Of a DNA stretch of 23,426 nucleotides, positions 1 through 7,243 are shown one piece after another; positions within the stretch are counted from its first letter, which is position 1, and every line of letters begins with the position of its first letter. This stretch comes from a virus. A program made the translations under genes and the position numbers. The DNA lies in IMG/VR virus record IMGVR_UViG_3300047553_000075, positions 1-23,426 of that record, one strand, 5' to 3'. Under the pieces are notes generated by a model. The model searched no databases. It saw only the letters and a program-made list of their open reading frames with translations, and was not told where the DNA came from.

Positions 1-326
1 AATGCACTCTGTGCCACCTTAGTGATGCAGCAGTTGAGAAGCTCACTGAACTTGGCATCAAAGTCAAGAACAAGCCAGAGCAAGGTAACTACATCGTTGC
101 TAAGTCTAAGTACCTCTTTGAGCCTGTGGACGAAGATGGTAACAAGATGGATGCTAAGACGTTCGGTAACGGCACCAATGCAGTAGCTCTGGTGACCTCA
201 TATCGTCACAAGATGTCTGGTAAGTTCGGTGCTGCACCCTCTATTAAGCGACTCATCGTGACTAAGGTTGTCCCTTACGAGGGTGCTGCTGAAGCTGCTC
301 AAGAAGACGAAGAAGAAGTTCTGTAA
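1..326 (+). CDS. ssDNA-binding protein, T7 gp2.5-like (5' truncated)
   Basis: The reading frame is open from base 3 to the TAA at 324-326, so the N-terminus lies outside the window. About 107 residues are visible. They include a strand-like segment GNYIVAKSKYLFEP, then a basic/aromatic stretch (VALVTSYRHKMSGKFGA), and end in a strongly acidic tail (AAQEDEEEVL). An OB-fold-like body with an acidic C-terminal tail is the hallmark of phage ssDNA-binding proteins such as T7 gp2.5, whose tail contacts polymerase and helicase. The next genes are an exonuclease and an endonuclease I, the same partners as in T7 replication modules. Assignment rests on tail, context and general resemblance; no unique catalytic motif exists to prove it. 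Confidence 0.68.
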   Translation, partial: CTLCHLSDAAVEKLTELGIKVKNKPEQGNYIVAKSKYLFEPVDEDGNKMDAKTFGNGTNAVALVTSYRHKMSGKFGAAPSIKRLIVTKVVPYEGAAEAAQEDEEEVL

Positions 327-1093
327 TGACTGAAGCCACTCCTTCGCCGAAAGGCGATAGTAACCTGCCAAAAGCAGGTAAAGTGGCTCTTCTGGATTCT
401 GACTTCCTTTTGTATCACGTAGGGTTTGCATGTGAAAATGATGAAGACCCTCGTGATGCTAAGAACAGACTCACAGAATGGCTTACTGACATTGTGTACA
501 TGGATCTTATGTGCGATGACTTCAAAGCATTCATTACAGGGCCTAACAACTTCAGGTATGACGTAGCCAAGACAGTTCCTTATAAGGGTAACCGTAAAGA
601 TATGAAGCGACCTAAGCACCTTGATGAGCTTAAGAAGCACATGAAACGTCTAGGTGCTATTGAGACTGACGGCATTGAAGCTGATGATGCTGTATCAATA
701 GAGGTTCATAAAGCCCCTAATGCTTACCTTATAGTACATGTGGACAAAGACTTGAACATGATCCCAGGTAAGCACTACAACCCTGTTAAGTGTGAAGGCT
801 ATGTCGTAACTGAACTTGAGGCTTACTATAACTTCTGGACTCAGATGCTCACTGGTGACAGAGTTGACAACATCCCTGGCATTGCAGGCATTGGGCCTAA
901 GAAAGCTGAGAAGATTCTTAAAGGTCTAAGCTCTTATGATGAATATGCTAACGCTGTGTGGGCTACGTACAAGGACAAAGGACATGACTATGATTACTTT
1001 CTTGAGCAAGGTAGGCTGTTGTGGCTCCAACGATACGAAGGAGAGCAATGGCAACCATCAAGCGTAAATATACAGCCAAAAGAGCAGGACTGA
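326..1093 (+). CDS. 5'-3' exonuclease (PIN/H3TH flap-nuclease family, T7 gp6-like)
   Basis: A 255-aa protein that would degrade DNA 5' to 3', remove RNA primers and help break down host DNA. The acidic metal-binding residues of the family are visible: D24 and D26 (LLDSD), E118, D120 and D121 (IEADD), D140 and D142 (VDKD), and D178 and D181 (GDRVDN). These are followed by the helix-3-turn-helix signature IPGIAGIGPKKAEKIL at about 183-198, which grips the DNA backbone. The ATG overlaps the previous stop by one base (TAATG), so translation is probably coupled. Length and domain order fit the stand-alone relatives of the DNA polymerase I N-terminal nuclease. The last 15 codons overlap the endonuclease gene in another frame. 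Confidence 0.92.
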   Translation: MTEATPSPKGDSNLPKAGKVALLDSDFLLYHVGFACENDEDPRDAKNRLTEWLTDIVYMDLMCDDFKAFITGPNNFRYDVAKTVPYKGNRKDMKRPKHLDELKKHMKRLGAIETDGIEADDAVSIEVHKAPNAYLIVHVDKDLNMIPGKHYNPVKCEGYVVTELEAYYNFWTQMLTGDRVDNIPGIAGIGPKKAEKILKGLSSYDEYANAVWATYKDKGHDYDYFLEQGRLLWLQRYEGEQWQPSSVNIQPKEQD

Positions 1094-1461
1094 AACACGG
1101 ATACCGTTCAGGACTTGAAGACAAAGTAGCTAAGGCTTTACAAGACCTTGGGATTGATCCTAGATACGAACAGGAAAAGATTACTTATGTAGTCCCTGCT
1201 CGTAAAGCTACATACACGCCAGACTTCAAACTTCCTAACGGTATCTTTGTAGAGACTAAGGGTAGATTTGTCGTTGCTGATAGGCAGAAACATCTGTTCA
1301 TCAAGGCTCAACATCCAGAGCTTGACATCAGGTTTGTCTTCAGTAACAGCAAAGCTAAGATCAGTAAAACATCTCAGACTACTTATGCTATGTGGTGCGA
1401 ACAACATGGTTTCAAGTATGCTGACAAAGAAATCCCACAGGAGTGGTTAAATGGAAGTTAA
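1048..1461 (+). CDS. Endonuclease I, T7 gp3-like Holliday-junction resolvase
   Basis: A 137-aa homologue of T7 endonuclease I, which cuts branched DNA and takes part in host DNA breakdown and genome maturation. Blocks closely match what I recall of T7 gp3: RSGLEDKV, TYTPDF, LPNGIFVETKG, KHLFI, QHPELDIRFVFS and a C-terminal P-EW. The catalytic set E20, D55, E65, K67 of T7 corresponds to E24, D59, E69 and K71 here, a constant shift of four residues. A longer in-frame GTG at 1021 exists, but the ATG at 1048 is preceded by a good GAAGGAGAG ribosome-binding site and the protein then begins like its relatives. It overlaps the exonuclease gene by 46 bases and the next small gene by 11. Confidence 0.95.
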   Translation: MATIKRKYTAKRAGLKHGYRSGLEDKVAKALQDLGIDPRYEQEKITYVVPARKATYTPDFKLPNGIFVETKGRFVVADRQKHLFIKAQHPELDIRFVFSNSKAKISKTSQTTYAMWCEQHGFKYADKEIPQEWLNGS

Positions 1462-1618
1462 TCTTATCAAAGAGAACGAAGATGGTAGTGCAGACTTCAC
1501 CTTTGAATGCACTGCTGAAGAAACCAAAACGCTGCTTACATATGCTATTCGCAGAGCTATTGAAGAAGCTGTAAAGCAAGGCATGGAATGGATTCCACCA
1601 CAGGAGGAACAACAGTGA
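1451..1618 (+). CDS. Small acidic protein, 55 aa, unknown function
   Basis: ATG at 1451 lies inside the end of the endonuclease gene (stop at 1459-1461), and the stop TGA at 1616-1618 overlaps the GTG start of thyX, so the frame fits snugly between two well-identified genes. The protein starts MEVNLIKENEDGSADFTF, a beta-hairpin-like opening, then has an amphipathic helix (ETKTLLTYAIRRAIEEAVKQG) and ends in PPQEEQQ. No catalytic motif or membrane segment is visible and I do not recognise the family. The gene is supported by its overlap geometry, and it also carries the ribosome-binding site for thyX within its last codons. Confidence 0.75.
   Translation: MEVNLIKENEDGSADFTFECTAEETKTLLTYAIRRAIEEAVKQGMEWIPPQEEQQ
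1602..1607 (+). promoter_or_regulatory. Strong ribosome-binding site (AGGAGG) for thyX
   Basis: AGGAGG sits seven bases before a GTG at 1615. This near-perfect Shine-Dalgarno site decides the thyX start in favour of the GTG over an in-frame ATG at 1588, which would add nine residues with no good site of its own. Confidence 0.75.
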
Positions 1619-2307
1619 AGATTGCAAAGCAGTCAGTAGAGTTGATTGACTCGTGTGGGTCTGACCTGAGTGTGGTCAATGCCGCACGGGTAAGCTTCCA
1701 CAAAGAGTCTGATTGGACTAATGTTGGTGAATATGAGCACTGCCATAGTAAGATAGAACTTGCTGAGCGAGATGTTAAACTCATCAAGTATCTTGCAGAG
1801 CATAATCACAAGAGTCCATTCAATCATGCTTTCATGTCCTTCCGTGTCAAGGCTCCAATCTTTGTAGCACGACAGCTTGTCAAGCATGAGTATCTGCCTT
1901 GGAACGAAGTGTCTCGACGTTACGTTGACGAAGAGCCTGAGTTTTACTTTCCTGAATATTGGCGTAAGAAGGCTGATAATGTCAAGCAAGGAAGTAGTGA
2001 TGATAAGTTTGAATGGCGTCCCGGCTCTTGGGGTAAAATTGAAGAGGCTTACACGAGACTGCTGTTTGAGTATTTACACAACCCTGACTTGTGTCCTGAA
2101 CAGGCTCGTATGATCCTACCTCAGAACATGATGACTGAGTGGATCTGGAGTGGTACTCTGTTTGCTTTTGCTAAGATGTGCAACCTACGTCTAGACAGTC
2201 ATACACAGAAGGAAACACAAGAGATTGCTAAGATGATTCACGATACTGCTTCAACCCTGTTCCCCGTGTCGTGGAAAGCTCTGGTGAGTGATAAACATGC
2301 TACGTAA
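1615..2307 (+). CDS. thyX: Flavin-dependent thymidylate synthase ThyX
   Basis: A 230-aa ThyX that would convert dUMP to dTMP using FAD, NADPH and methylene-tetrahydrofolate, supplying thymidylate for phage DNA. Visible family features: NAARVSF at 22-28; HKSPFNH at 65-71, a nucleotide/FAD contact; the signature region at about 86-103 (ARQLVKHEYLPWNEVSRRY); and a C-terminal LPQNMMTEWIWSG followed by NLRLDSHTQKE, whose R192 matches the dUMP-binding arginine of the family. The usual RHR triplet of the signature is K90-H91-E92 here, with the downstream NExSxRY kept. The start is the GTG at 1615 after AGGAGG. It lies in the same operon as MazG-like and RNR genes, a nucleotide-synthesis group. Confidence 0.93.
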   Translation: MKIAKQSVELIDSCGSDLSVVNAARVSFHKESDWTNVGEYEHCHSKIELAERDVKLIKYLAEHNHKSPFNHAFMSFRVKAPIFVARQLVKHEYLPWNEVSRRYVDEEPEFYFPEYWRKKADNVKQGSSDDKFEWRPGSWGKIEEAYTRLLFEYLHNPDLCPEQARMILPQNMMTEWIWSGTLFAFAKMCNLRLDSHTQKETQEIAKMIHDTASTLFPVSWKALVSDKHAT

Positions 2308-2548
2308 TCGCTACGGTGATCGTTATAACTTCATTCCTACCGGGCCTAATACGTACACCGTAGGCGGTGAACTACAGTACTGGCGCTATGGTGGCAAGGA
2401 AGGCGAAGAACGTATTGATCTTGACAATCTAGGCTTTGCTGATCCCAGTGGTGGGCCTTTTATCAGTGTAGGTTACATCATTGATGGAAGGCCTATTAAG
2501 CGCATCTATGTGCAAGGAGATAAGCTGATGTTTGAGGTGCAAGAATGA
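2297..2548 (+). CDS. Hypothetical protein, 83 aa
   Basis: Begins at ATG 2297 just inside the end of thyX (stop 2305-2307), with GGTGAG upstream; a GTG at 2288 in the same frame is a weaker alternative. The product looks like an all-beta small domain: alternating aromatic and glycine residues (YRYNF-type opening, VGGELQYWRYGGKEGEERIDLDNLGF, then FISVGYIIDGRPIKRIYVQGDKLMFEV). There is no membrane segment, cysteine cluster or catalytic motif. I do not recognise the family. Its stop overlaps the next start (ATGA), so it is translated as part of the operon. Confidence 0.7.
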   Translation: MLRNRYGDRYNFIPTGPNTYTVGGELQYWRYGGKEGEERIDLDNLGFADPSGGPFISVGYIIDGRPIKRIYVQGDKLMFEVQE

Positions 2549-2769
2549 CCCGAGACGACATCCTTCGAATGGCGCGGGAGGTTGATCCCGGCTTTGAGGC
2601 CGATCCGGATCTCGGCGAGTCTCTTGTGGGCATGGAAGCCATCGAACGCTTCACCGCCCTTGTCGCTGCTGCCGAGCGCGAGGCGTGTGCGAAGGTGTGT
2701 GAAGAGTTCTACAGCATTGAAGGCATCGCGCAACGCTGCGCCTACGCTATACGAGCAAGAGAGGATTAA
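2545..2769 (+). CDS. GC-rich small phage protein (orphan cassette), 74 aa
   Basis: MTRDDILRMAREVDPGF opens the protein, and AAAEREACAKVCEEF lies near the middle, followed by a helical C-terminus ending AIRARED. Proteins with a variable N-terminus and this alanine-rich EREACAKVC block are common, of unknown function, in phages of GC-rich proteobacteria (recollection, not a search result). The start overlaps the previous stop as ATGA. A hand count of the first 95 or so bases gives about 60% G+C, well above the genes on both sides, pointing to recent acquisition. The fully helical composition, with charged faces and two nearby cysteines, gives no enzymatic clue. Confidence 0.75.
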   Translation: MTRDDILRMAREVDPGFEADPDLGESLVGMEAIERFTALVAAAEREACAKVCEEFYSIEGIAQRCAYAIRARED

Positions 2770-2770
2770 A

Positions 2771-3112
2771 ATGATTAGTGAAATAGACCTTAAAGACTTT
2801 GATGAGTATCAGAATGAAGCCTGGGGAACTGCTCTGGTAACTGCTAGGAATGCTTCTTATCTGTTCAATGGACTGTCAGGAGAAGTTGGTGAGGTTTGTA
2901 GCCTCTACGCTAAAGTAGTACGTGATGGTGTATCAGATCATCAACGATACTTGGATCAACTTAAGAAAGAACTCGGAGACGTTCTCTGGTTTGTAGCAGG
3001 ATTGTCTAAGCTATATGGCTTTACTCTCAAGGAAGTAGCTGAAGCTAACATTGAGAAGTTGAAGTCCCGTCAACAACGTAATACTTTGAAAGGATCTGGC
3101 GATGATCGATAA
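2771..3112 (+). CDS. MazG-like nucleotide pyrophosphohydrolase
   Basis: A 113-aa all-alpha NTP pyrophosphatase candidate. The MazG-type metal-binding acids are present: E38 and E41 in LSGEVGEV, then E67 and D70 in KELGDVLWF, followed by the typical helix AGLSKLYGFTLKEVAEANIEKL. Such enzymes hydrolyse (d)NTPs to monophosphates; in phages they are thought to feed dUMP to thymidylate synthase or adjust nucleotide or alarmone pools. An open frame extends upstream to 2582 but only inside the previous gene. The ATG at 2771 directly after that gene's stop gives the family's usual N-terminus (FDEYQNEAW). Co-transcription with thyX and the RNR supports a role in dNTP supply. Confidence 0.9.
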   Translation: MISEIDLKDFDEYQNEAWGTALVTARNASYLFNGLSGEVGEVCSLYAKVVRDGVSDHQRYLDQLKKELGDVLWFVAGLSKLYGFTLKEVAEANIEKLKSRQQRNTLKGSGDDR

Positions 3113-3350
3113 AGACACTTACACCTTCTCTCGTACTACAAATGAGGGCTTGACTGTCAGTATTACTCAAGAGGTTGAAGAAGGTACGTCATGGCCTATT
3201 GTTCTTCAAGACTTTATTAAGTTTCTTGAGCTTTGTACCTTTGTAGGCGTCAAAGACAAAGTATCTGTTGAAGACAGTCCTTTCCTGTCTGAAGACTGGT
3301 ATGGCCCTACTCACCCTGCTCCGGAGGACACTGACAATGCTGGATGGTAA
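3102..3350 (+). CDS. Hypothetical protein, 82 aa
   Basis: Starts at ATG 3102, overlapping the MazG-like gene by 11 bases, and runs to the TAA at 3348-3350, overlapping the next gene by 14. The N-terminal half (TYTFSRTTNEGLTVSITQEV) reads as two beta strands, followed by a hydrophobic helix (WPIVLQDFIKFLELCTFVGV) and an acidic, Pro-rich C-terminus with an aromatic end (DNAGW). The pattern is that of a small soluble phage protein. No motif allows a function. The gene is supported by tight overlaps on both sides and by operon-like codon use. Confidence 0.7.
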   Translation: MIDKDTYTFSRTTNEGLTVSITQEVEEGTSWPIVLQDFIKFLELCTFVGVKDKVSVEDSPFLSEDWYGPTHPAPEDTDNAGW

Positions 3351-3576
3351 GTATCCTGATCAGTTCTTGATCTCTCTGGATTACGAACAAGTTGAGTTTG
3401 TTATCCGGAAAGAACTAACAACTGTCTTGAAGTCTTTGCAGTTCCGCTCTAGAGTTCCTTTGTTCTCCTATGACGAAGTAGTTGAACAGGAAGGCCTTCA
3501 GCGTTACCGTGCTGCCTTTGAGACAGTGTTGGAATATTATGGCGGTGCAGTGAATGCGAATACTGGTGATTCCTGA
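3337..3576 (+). CDS. Hypothetical protein, 79 aa
   Basis: The start chosen is ATG 3337, nine bases after a clear GGAGG at 3323-3327; an upstream ATG at 3268 lies inside the previous gene and lacks such a site. The product is mixed alpha/beta with a conserved-looking helix (YEQVEFVIRKELTTVLKSL) and a tyrosine-rich end (RYRAAFETVLEYYGG). No transmembrane segment or known motif is visible. It overlaps the metallophosphoesterase gene by 23 bases, consistent with coupled translation. Confidence 0.7.
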   Translation: MLDGKYPDQFLISLDYEQVEFVIRKELTTVLKSLQFRSRVPLFSYDEVVEQEGLQRYRAAFETVLEYYGGAVNANTGDS

Positions 3577-4327
3577 TTGCCAAGTCAAGGAGGATGTTCC
3601 ACTGGAGCATCTCTCCTGGGCTGGGAAGGCTATCGTTGAATATCATCCTGATGTTGTTGTGAACTTGGGAGACTTTGCAGACATGCCTAGTCTTTCAACT
3701 CACGACAAAGCTGGTAGCAAGTACTTTGAAGGTAAGAGGTACACCAAAGACATTGAAGTAGCTAAAGAGGCTATGAAGATGTTACTTAAACCCCTCAAAG
3801 ATGAACAACTGAGGCTTAAACGTAACAAAGAGAAGCAGTATAAGCCTCGGATGATCATGCTACTAGGCAATCACGAGAATCGAATCAACAGAGCTATCAA
3901 CAACAATCCAATGCTTGAAGGCTTGATTAGCACTCAAGATTTGGAGTACCATAAAGATTGGGAAGTGTATGAGTTTTTACACCCTGTGTTTATCAATGGT
4001 GTTGGTTTTAATCACTACTGGCCTGTCGGGGCCATGGGTAGGCCTGCTAGCAGCCCTTCTGCTATTATCAGTAAGCTACATATGTCATGCGTTGCTGGAC
4101 ACCAACAAGGCAAACAAATCAGTTACGGAAAACGTGCTGACGGGAAGCCTATTTGCAGTATTATTGCTGGAAGCTACTATCTTCATGATGAATCGTACAT
4201 GGATCAACTAAGCAATCGTCACTGGCGTGGCTTGGTTGTCTTGAATGAAGTCCAAGATGGTCACTTTGATGAGATGCTTTTGAGCATTGAATATCTACAG
4301 AGGAAGCATGGAAGCACTAACAATTAA
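3554..4327 (+). CDS. Calcineurin-like metallophosphoesterase
   Basis: A 257-aa protein with the metallophosphoesterase metal-site motifs in order: D8 in VIPDCQ (the usual DxH has Q at the second position), GDFAD at 39-43, GNHE at 105-108, H154 and GH at 182-183. Such enzymes cleave phosphodiester or phosphomonoester bonds with two metal ions; phage members have been proposed to act on nucleotides or DNA ends, and the substrate cannot be told from sequence. A basic, lysine-rich stretch (about 79-97) lies between the second and third motifs and could touch nucleic acid. It overlaps its neighbours on both sides (23 and 20 bases), placing it in the replication/nucleotide operon. Confidence 0.9.
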   Translation: MRILVIPDCQVKEDVPLEHLSWAGKAIVEYHPDVVVNLGDFADMPSLSTHDKAGSKYFEGKRYTKDIEVAKEAMKMLLKPLKDEQLRLKRNKEKQYKPRMIMLLGNHENRINRAINNNPMLEGLISTQDLEYHKDWEVYEFLHPVFINGVGFNHYWPVGAMGRPASSPSAIISKLHMSCVAGHQQGKQISYGKRADGKPICSIIAGSYYLHDESYMDQLSNRHWRGLVVLNEVQDGHFDEMLLSIEYLQRKHGSTNN

Positions 4328-4592
4328 ACAATACATTGATGCTATCAACCGTACTGAAGACGTTGTGAACAAACCTAAGCACTACATGCTCATGGATGGC
4401 TTGGAAGTACGTGATGTCTTGGCTGCTCTGCTCATGAAGATGACATCTGAGAACATTCCATCCAGTGTCTTGTTTGAGTCAGACTATGTTCAGATGATGC
4501 AGTACTTGATGCGCTTCATGGACAAGAATGGCAAACAAGACTTGGAGAAGGCGGAGTATTATTTGAAGAAACTTATTAACGCCTATGATTAA
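4308..4592 (+). CDS. DUF3310-type phage protein
   Basis: A 94-aa protein containing the DUF3310 pattern: DVVNKPKHY near residue 25, a following GLEVRDVL helix, then DYVQMMQYLMRF and KNGKQDLEKAEYYLKKLI. The same domain occurs in T7 gp1.7, a nucleotide kinase of unusual type, and in many small phage proteins whose role is unknown. The ATG at 4308 has an AGAGGA site just upstream; a TTG at 4287 would add seven residues. The gene overlaps the phosphoesterase gene by 20 bases. A nucleotide-related role is possible from the T7 link and the operon, but this short form may lack activity. Confidence 0.85.
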   Translation: MEALTIKQYIDAINRTEDVVNKPKHYMLMDGLEVRDVLAALLMKMTSENIPSSVLFESDYVQMMQYLMRFMDKNGKQDLEKAEYYLKKLINAYD

Positions 4593-4749
4593 CTATGAAC
4601 CAACCTTTGAAGAACTGAAAGAGAAATTGAGTAAGTTCGATGAAGTCACGTTGCTGGAGGAACTTGAGATTGACAGTAAGATGTTAGTCGAAGCCTTCAG
4701 TGACATTATTGAAGAAAAACAAGAGATTCTTTGGAGTATTATTGAATGA
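4585..4749 (+). CDS. Small acidic helical protein, 54 aa
   Basis: ATG 4585 lies in the last codons of the DUF3310 gene (8-base overlap) and the frame runs to TGA 4747-4749. The product is highly acidic and predicted helical: MINYEPTFEELKEKLSKF, then LLEELEIDSKMLVEAF and EEKQEILWSIIE. The LLEELxIxSxxLVxAF pattern is familiar from small uncharacterised phage proteins (recollection). There is no known function. It is the last gene before the HNH endonuclease and lacks overlap with it, so the operon's tight coupling breaks here, at the boundary of the inserted HNH gene. Confidence 0.75.
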   Translation: MINYEPTFEELKEKLSKFDEVTLLEELEIDSKMLVEAFSDIIEEKQEILWSIIE

Positions 4750-4758
4750 CGACATATC

Positions 4759-5271
4759 ATGAAAAAATGTTCGACTTGTAGTGAAACTAAATTACTTACT
4801 GACTTTCCAGCAGGTAAACGTAAAGACGGCTCTATTTACTATAGGCCTCACTGCTATTCTTGTAAGTATGATAAAGAAACTCTAGCTGGTAGAAAGATCG
4901 ATAAAGAGTATCTAAGATCATACTACTATAAGAATAAACTTGATTACAAAATCAAGGCTTATAGACACAATGATAAGATTCGTTTTCCTGAATGCGAAAC
5001 AGTTGAAAAATATAGAGCTATTGAGCTAATGAAACAGCCTTGTTATTACTGCGGTAAGAAAGAGGCGTTGGGCTTAGATCGTATAGACAGCACTCAAGGA
5101 CATAGTGAAGATAACATTGTTCCTTGCTGTGAAAAATGTAACAATATCTTAGGGGATCTTCCAGAAAAAGCAAAAGATTTGCTAATCGACGGTCTTCATG
5201 AGATTAACAACCAAGGATTACTAGACCAATGGACAATTCCAACAAAGAGAAAAACCCGGACAACATCGTAA
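4759..5271 (+). CDS. HNH endonuclease with N-terminal zinc ribbon (probable homing endonuclease)
   Basis: A 170-aa protein. The N-terminal zinc ribbon has C4xxC7 and C32xxC35, as often seen in phage homing endonucleases. The HNH nuclease core follows: C95xxC98, LDRID at 106-110, GH at 114-115, N119, then C124xxC127-N128-N129. LDRID-x-GH-N-CxxCN is the classic beta-beta-alpha metal core. The middle part is lysine- and tyrosine-rich and the gene is visibly richer in A+T than the reductase it precedes. Such genes spread by cutting related genomes that lack them. It begins ten bases after the previous gene, and its last 43 bases hold the RNR start in another frame. No intron is evident because the RNR frame is intact. 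Confidence 0.9.
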   Translation: MKKCSTCSETKLLTDFPAGKRKDGSIYYRPHCYSCKYDKETLAGRKIDKEYLRSYYYKNKLDYKIKAYRHNDKIRFPECETVEKYRAIELMKQPCYYCGKKEALGLDRIDSTQGHSEDNIVPCCEKCNNILGDLPEKAKDLLIDGLHEINNQGLLDQWTIPTKRKTRTTS

Positions 5272-7172
5272 CTCCTTGGAGTTCAATCGGGCTGATTACA
5301 TACAAGCGCACATACGCTCGACGCTTGGATGAAAGCGATGTAAACAGTGATACTGAAGAATTCCACGACACAGTTGACCGAGTAGTAACTGCTGCTAATT
5401 CTCAATTGAAGTGTAACTTTGATGACGATGAGCAGCAGCGTCTACGTAACTATCTGCTGGGCTTGAAAGGCACTGTAGCAGGTCGGTTCCTGTGGCAACT
5501 GGGTACTAAGACAGTGGATACACTGGGACTCAGTAGCCTACAGAACTGTGCCTTCACAGTGGTAGACAAACCTGTAGAGCCTTTCACCTGGGCAATGGAT
5601 CTTCTGATGCTTGGCTCAGGTGTAGGCTATAACATCCAGAAAGAGAATGTTGAGAAACTTCCTGCTGTCAATGTGGATTTTAAGTGCCCTACTCGTAGTG
5701 ATACCAATGACGCTGACTTTATCGTTCCTGACTCTCGTGAAGGCTGGGTGGCACTTCTTGGTAAGACGTTGAAGGCTGCATTCCTGGCTCATAGCTCAGG
5801 TAAGCAAACGTTCACGTATAGCACTAAGATGATCCGATCCAAGGGTGCTCCTATCAAGGGCTTTGGTGGCACTGCTAGTGGCCCTGAAGACCTCGTGTGG
5901 GGCATCACTGAGATTGGTAAGATCCTTGAGAAACGTGCTGGTAAGAAAATTAAGCCCGTTGATGCTCTGGACATCATGAACATCATTGGTGCTGTGGTGG
6001 TTGCTGGTAATGTGCGCCGTAGTGCTCAGATTGCCATTGGAGATCCTGACGATGTGGAATATCTGCTTGCTAAGCGATGGGACTTGGGGAATATTCCCAG
6101 TTGGCGCGCAATGTCCAACAACAGCGTGGTTTGTCATGACATTGGAGATCTCCATGACTTCTTCTGGGACGGATATGAAGGTAAAGGAGAGCCGTATGGG
6201 CTCATCAACCTTAAGCTATCTCGAAAGATTGGACGCCTTGGAGAGACACAGTACCCTGATCCACAAGTACAAGGATATAACCCCTGTGCAGAACAGAGCC
6301 TAGCAGACAAAGAGACTTGCTGTCTTGCAGAAATTTACTTGCCTAACATTGACTCTAAGGAGGAACTGTTGGATGTAGCTACTTTGCTCTATCGTGTTAA
6401 TAAGCACTCCCTTGCACTACCTTGTCACTTGAAGTCTACTGAAGCTATTGTCCATGAGAACATGCGTATGGGCATTGGTATCACTGGTGTACTTCAGGCT
6501 ACTGAGGAACAGAAGAGTTGGCTTGATTGGGTGTATAAGAAACTCCGGAGTTATGATGAATGGTACTCACAAAAGAACGGCTTTAACAAATCGGTTAAAC
6601 TTACTACGGTTAAGCCTTCAGGGACTCTATCTCTGCTCCCTGGTGTCACTCCTGGGTGTCATCCTGCTTATGCTCGGTACATGGTACGTCGTATCCGCAT
6701 CAGCAGTAATCATTCTCTGGTTGATGTATGTCGTAAGCATGGATTCCCTGTGGAGTATCAACAGAATTTCGATGGCTCAGAGGATCGTAGTACTGTGGTT
6801 GTTAGCTTCCCTTTCACTCATGGCGACACTGCTGTACTTGCTTCTGAAATGACTGCTATCAGTCAATTGGAGACTGTTAAGTGGCTACAAGAGGTCTGGA
6901 GTGACAACAGTGTTTCCTGTACTGTCTACTATCGCAAGGAAGAACTTCCTGAGATCAAGAAGTACTTGAAGAAGAACTACAAGAACTCACACAAGAGTCT
7001 GTCATTCTTGTTGCACTCTGAGCACGGATTCAAGCAAGCTCCTCTTGAGGAGATCACTAAGGAGCAATACGATGAACTCGTCGCAAAGACTGTACCGATT
7101 ACTTCAATTAGTAATCTGGACATTGGTCTTGATGATTCTGAGTGTGCCACTGGTGCTTGCCCAATTCGCTAA
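5229..7172 (+). CDS. nrdJ: Class II (adenosylcobalamin-dependent) ribonucleotide reductase
   Basis: A 647-aa enzyme reducing ribonucleotides, probably triphosphates, to deoxyribonucleotides with coenzyme B12 and no oxygen requirement. Visible features: C107 in SLQNCAF (the family's N-terminal redox cysteine); a GSGVGYNI block at 129-136 of the ten-stranded barrel; NPC353AE355, in which N351, C353 and E355 match the catalytic N-x-C-x-E triad; the partner cysteine at 364/365 (ETCCLAEIYLP); KPSGTLSLLPGVTPG in the substrate loop; and a C-terminal pair C639/C644 (ECATGACPIR) that shuttles electrons. This matches the monomeric RTPR (Lactobacillus) type. The ATG lies within the HNH gene, with AAGGA 11 bases upstream. 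The host or habitat must supply B12. Confidence 0.95.
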   Translation: MDNSNKEKNPDNIVTPWSSIGLITYKRTYARRLDESDVNSDTEEFHDTVDRVVTAANSQLKCNFDDDEQQRLRNYLLGLKGTVAGRFLWQLGTKTVDTLGLSSLQNCAFTVVDKPVEPFTWAMDLLMLGSGVGYNIQKENVEKLPAVNVDFKCPTRSDTNDADFIVPDSREGWVALLGKTLKAAFLAHSSGKQTFTYSTKMIRSKGAPIKGFGGTASGPEDLVWGITEIGKILEKRAGKKIKPVDALDIMNIIGAVVVAGNVRRSAQIAIGDPDDVEYLLAKRWDLGNIPSWRAMSNNSVVCHDIGDLHDFFWDGYEGKGEPYGLINLKLSRKIGRLGETQYPDPQVQGYNPCAEQSLADKETCCLAEIYLPNIDSKEELLDVATLLYRVNKHSLALPCHLKSTEAIVHENMRMGIGITGVLQATEEQKSWLDWVYKKLRSYDEWYSQKNGFNKSVKLTTVKPSGTLSLLPGVTPGCHPAYARYMVRRIRISSNHSLVDVCRKHGFPVEYQQNFDGSEDRSTVVVSFPFTHGDTAVLASEMTAISQLETVKWLQEVWSDNSVSCTVYYRKEELPEIKKYLKKNYKNSHKSLSFLLHSEHGFKQAPLEEITKEQYDELVAKTVPITSISNLDIGLDDSECATGACPIR

Positions 7173-7193
7173 GCACTGCTAAGTAATCTCAAA

Positions 7194-7220
7194 AGGGCGA
7201 TAATGTGGCGTTATCGCCCT
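7194..7220 (+). terminator. Perfect 10-bp stem-loop after the RNR gene (terminator-like)
   Basis: AGGGCGATAA (7194-7203) pairs perfectly with TTATCGCCCT (7211-7220) around a 7-base loop. It starts 21 bases after the RNR stop. The downstream tract (AATAAGATATTTTAA) is only weakly T-rich, so it may be a leaky terminator or an RNA-stability/processing hairpin rather than a full stop; the downstream operon genes still need transcripts. Confidence 0.55.
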
Positions 7221-7243
7221 AATAAGATATTTTAAGGAATGAC

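Noticed and set aside
4759-7172. Group I intron or intein around the HNH gene and RNR
   Set aside because: The RNR frame is continuous from N-terminus to the C-terminal cysteine pair, family blocks follow each other without an insert, and the HNH gene is free-standing.
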